DNA of 44,916 bases from Syntrophomonas sp. UBA5314 (lineage in GTDB: Bacteria; Bacillota; Syntrophomonadia; Syntrophomonadales; Syntrophomonadaceae), in assembly GCA_002410325.1 (NCBI GenBank), contig DHRK01000038.1, positions 1 through 44,916 of the forward strand, in the 5' to 3' direction. The notes beneath the pieces are model-generated. The model made no database searches. It saw only the letters and a list, made by a program, of their open reading frames with translations, and was not told the DNA's origin. Below are positions 42,529 to 44,916 of the stretch, piece by piece; position 1 is the stretch's first letter; the number at the start of each line of letters is the position of its first letter. The position numbers were made by a program, and so were the translations under genes.

Positions 42529-44346
42529 TTATCGCCCCCCTATGACTACCGCATCCTGGCGGCACTGTTCGAAACATTCCCCGCAGTGGATGCAGCGGTT
42601 TTGATCAATGACATGCACCTGTTTGGCAACTCCCTCGATAGCTTCCACCGGACAGGATTTTAAACAAAGGGTGCAGCCGTTGCAGAGCCCGGGGTCGATG
42701 GAGAATGTCGTCAAATCGCGGCATATTCCGGCGGGACAGCGGTGTTCCACGATATGGGCCAGGTATTCCTCGCGGAAGTATTTTAAAGTCGACAAAACCG
42801 GGTTGGGGGCGGTCTTGCCCAAACCGCACAGGGAGGCCGTCTGCAAAGTGGCGCAGACGTCCTGCAGGCGTTCTAGATCGGCTGCTTCACCCCGGCCGTG
42901 GCATATGCGGGTGAGGATGCCCAGCAGGTAATCGATGCCCTCCCGGCAGGGCAGGCATTTACCGCAGGACTCACCGGCCAGAAAGTTCATATAGTAGCGG
43001 GCCACTTCCACCATGCAGGTGCGGTCATCCATCACGATAATCCCGCCCGATCCCATCATGGAACCGGCCCCGGTCAGGGAGTCGAAATCAACTTCCAGGT
43101 CCAGCATAGCCTCCGGGATGCATCCTCCCGAGGGCCCCCCGGTCTGCACCGCCTTGAGCCGGCGTCCCCGGGGCACACCGCCGGCGATATCCGCAATGAT
43201 ACGGCGCAGGGAGGTGCCCATGGGTACTTCCACCAATCCGGTATGGACCGCCTTCCCCACCACGGAAAACACCTTGGTGCCTTTGCTCCCGGCTGTGCCC
43301 AGGGAGGCGAAATGGGCGGCGCCCTTATCCAGGATGTATGGAATATTGGCCCAGGTCTCCACGTTGTTGATAACTGTGGGTTGCCCCCACAGGCCCGACT
43401 CGGTGGGATAGCGGTATTTGTCCCGGGGTTCGCCGATATTGCCTTCAATAGAGGCCAGCAGCGCTGTTTCCTCCCCGCAGACAAAAGCTCCCCCGCCCCG
43501 CACCAGTTCAATGTCAAAGGAAAAATCGCGGTTCAGGATTCTATCGCCTAAAAATCCGGCGCTATGGGCGTCCTCCAGGGCTTTTTGCAGGCAGATGATC
43601 GAACGGGCATACTCATCGCGGACGTAAATGAAGCCCTGGGAGGCGTTGACCGCCCGGGCGCCGATGATCATCCCCTCCAAGACGCTGTGCGGATCGCCTT
43701 CCATCACGCTTTCATCCATAAAAGCCCCGGGGTCGCCTTCATCGCCGTTGCAGATGATATAGCGCGGCGTCCCGGAGGCCTGGGCGCAGGCGCGCCATTT
43801 GGCCCCGGTGGGGAAGCCGCCTCCGCCCCTGCCGCGCAAGCCGGCGGAAATCACTTCGTTGATGATGTCATCAGGCTCCATGAGCAGGGCTTTTTCCAAA
43901 GCACGGTAGCCCCCCCGGGCCAGGTAATCCGGCAGGGAGGTGGGGTCGATTTCCCCCACATTGCGTAAAACGATTTTGTGCTGCTGCCGGTAAAAGGGGA
44001 AGTCTCCCGGCCGGGTGAGGACCTGTCTGGTCTGGATATCCCGGAACAGCAGGCGTTTGACCGGCGGCCCGCCTTCCAGGGTGGCGGCAACGATCTCCGC
44101 CACGTCGCCGGCCTGGACCTGGCAGTATACGATGTCTTCAGGCAGGATACGCACGAAGGGCCCCCGGGAGCACAGGCCGTGGCAGCCGGTGGCTGCGGCT
44201 TCCCGCACCGGGTGCACACTGGCCGGCTGGCCCTGCAGGTTGGAGCGCAGAGCCTGGTACACCTCCCCGGCCCCGTTGGCCAGGCAGCCGGTTCCGCAGC
44301 AGACCAGGATGCGGTGGGTGGATAGCGAAGCCTCAGGAACGATCAT
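42529..44346 (-). CDS. nuoF: NuoF-like NADH-binding subunit with extra ferredoxin domains
   Basis: A 605-residue protein. The N-terminal thioredoxin-like domain has CCGTGCLANGAG and CHGLCSRGP. The core has the NADH/FMN site GRGGGGFPTGAKW, NGDEGDPGAFMD and the ESCGKCLPCREG plus SLCGLG [4Fe-4S] site; an SLBB part lies between. The C-terminal ferredoxin domain has CNGCTLCLKSCPVEAI and CIHCGECFEQCRQDAV, two more [4Fe-4S] clusters. This layout is that of HydB/NuoF in multimeric hydrogenases and NAD-dependent formate dehydrogenases of Clostridia, including electron-bifurcating types. The ATG at 44346 overlaps the NuoE stop by 14 bases. Confidence 0.92.
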   Translation of the reverse strand: MIVPEASLSTHRILVCCGTGCLANGAGEVYQALRSNLQGQPASVHPVREAAATGCHGLCSRGPFVRILPEDIVYCQVQAGDVAEIVAATLEGGPPVKRLLFRDIQTRQVLTRPGDFPFYRQQHKIVLRNVGEIDPTSLPDYLARGGYRALEKALLMEPDDIINEVISAGLRGRGGGGFPTGAKWRACAQASGTPRYIICNGDEGDPGAFMDESVMEGDPHSVLEGMIIGARAVNASQGFIYVRDEYARSIICLQKALEDAHSAGFLGDRILNRDFSFDIELVRGGGAFVCGEETALLASIEGNIGEPRDKYRYPTESGLWGQPTVINNVETWANIPYILDKGAAHFASLGTAGSKGTKVFSVVGKAVHTGLVEVPMGTSLRRIIADIAGGVPRGRRLKAVQTGGPSGGCIPEAMLDLEVDFDSLTGAGSMMGSGGIIVMDDRTCMVEVARYYMNFLAGESCGKCLPCREGIDYLLGILTRICHGRGEAADLERLQDVCATLQTASLCGLGKTAPNPVLSTLKYFREEYLAHIVEHRCPAGICRDLTTFSIDPGLCNGCTLCLKSCPVEAIEGVAKQVHVIDQNRCIHCGECFEQCRQDAVVIGGR

Positions 44347-44830
44347 GCGAACACCCCCCGTATTCCCGGATGATTTTACGCACGGATGCCGGCGTCACCC
44401 GGGGATACACCTTATCATCGGCCAGCAAGGCCGGCGCTATGGCGCAGGCCCCGATGCAGTTCACCGTTTCCATGGAAAACTGGCGGTCGGCACTGGTTTC
44501 TCCGATTTTTATGCCCAGGTGTTTTTGCAGTTCGTCGGTAATCAGACGGGAACCCTTGATGTGGCAGGTGGTTCCGTCACAGACCTTGAAATGATGGCAT
44601 CCCCGGGGGACCAGGCTGAAGGCCTTGTAGAACGTGGCCATGCTGTAAACCTGGCTGAAAGGAACCCCGGTATGTTGGGCGGTTAGCTCCAAGGCCGGGC
44701 GGGGCAGATAGTGATAGCGCTTGTTCAGCTGGTGCATGATGGGAATGATATAGCGTTTTTCGCCGGGATATTCCTGGATGATCGCTGAAAAAGCGGCCTG
44801 GCTTTCTTCAGGGAAAGACATGCTAGACAT
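44333..44830 (-). CDS. nuoE: NuoE-like [2Fe-2S] subunit
   Basis: A 165-residue thioredoxin-like ferredoxin. Cysteines in VCDGTTCHIKG and CIGACAIAP give the C-x4-C ... C-x3-C set of NuoE/HydC. The helical N-terminus (YIIPIMHQLNKRYHYLP) is as usual. AGGAGG lies ten bases ahead of the ATG at 44830, so this is the first gene of the visible operon, although its promoter lies at or beyond the right edge. It couples with NuoF to oxidise NADH. Confidence 0.9.
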   Translation of the reverse strand: MSSMSFPEESQAAFSAIIQEYPGEKRYIIPIMHQLNKRYHYLPRPALELTAQHTGVPFSQVYSMATFYKAFSLVPRGCHHFKVCDGTTCHIKGSRLITDELQKHLGIKIGETSADRQFSMETVNCIGACAIAPALLADDKVYPRVTPASVRKIIREYGGCSHDRS

Positions 44831-44916
44831 TCTTACCAGTCCTCCTCGGTGGAGACGCTTGAATCAATCGTTAGTACAACGTTCGGTATATTTGTGCCCA
44901 TAATTTGGGCAGATTT

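Noticed and set aside
42898..43551. Long open frame antisense to the NuoF gene
   Set aside because: GC-rich shadow of a well-supported gene; no ribosome binding site and no recognisable protein features.

Overview
The window looks like chromosome of an anaerobic, low-to-mid-GC Firmicute of the Clostridia, most like the Syntrophomonas group. This is inference, not a database match. The grounds are Gram-positive ribosome binding sites (AGGAGG), frequent TTG/GTG starts, a YknXYZ-type exporter, SdpR/SdpI-like genes, a polyhydroxyalkanoate (PHA) operon with PhaR/PhaE-like partners, two polyphosphate enzymes and a NuoE/NuoF-type NADH module. No rRNA, tRNA or CRISPR array was seen.

Left flank (1-3.4 kb): AT-rich and eroded. 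It holds two transposase C-terminal remnants, a sigma-region-4-like small protein, a secreted aromatic-rich protein, two very short ORFs with perfect Shine-Dalgarno sites, and a nested inverted repeat leading into a secreted protein (3430-3924). An ECF sigma/anti-sigma pair follows (3973-5225).

Envelope regulon (6.1-20 kb): a membrane-fusion adaptor/ATPase/permease exporter, a response regulator and a Pro-rich lipoprotein; then a second response regulator with its histidine kinase; then a five-gene glycosylation operon (GT39, GT2, GtrA, GalE-like epimerase, second GT). The promoter in front of each of these three units carries TTCAG boxes repeating every 11 bp, the last box starting exactly 15 bp before the -10 hexamer (three, three and six boxes). 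This is the layout expected of an OmpR/PhoB-type activator and ties the three units into one probable regulon. Several of the exported products share Gly/Pro-rich low-complexity stretches.

Middle (20-25.6 kb): a RelB-like antitoxin whose toxin gene is cut short, a secreted or surface-associated protein with six SHOCT-like repeats, an ArsR/SdpR repressor with an SdpI-like membrane protein behind a palindromic operator, a lipoprotein, a nucleotidyltransferase-like/TrkA_C fusion and a DUF5662-like protein.

Storage block (25.9-40.9 kb): a PHA operon (two small PHA-synthase/phasin-like partners, MaoC hydratase, PhaC, FATP-like acyl-CoA ligase, second Cys-nucleophile hydrolase), facing a Ppx/GppA gene. 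An AT-rich restriction-modification pair (33.1-36.7 kb) separates that gene from a second Ppx/GppA protein with an HD domain, followed directly by polyphosphate kinase.

Right flank (40.9-44.9 kb): a VbhA-like antitoxin with a truncated Fic gene, an AT-rich gap, then a NuoE/NuoF/small NuoG-like iron-sulfur operon with no catalytic dehydrogenase or hydrogenase subunit in view.
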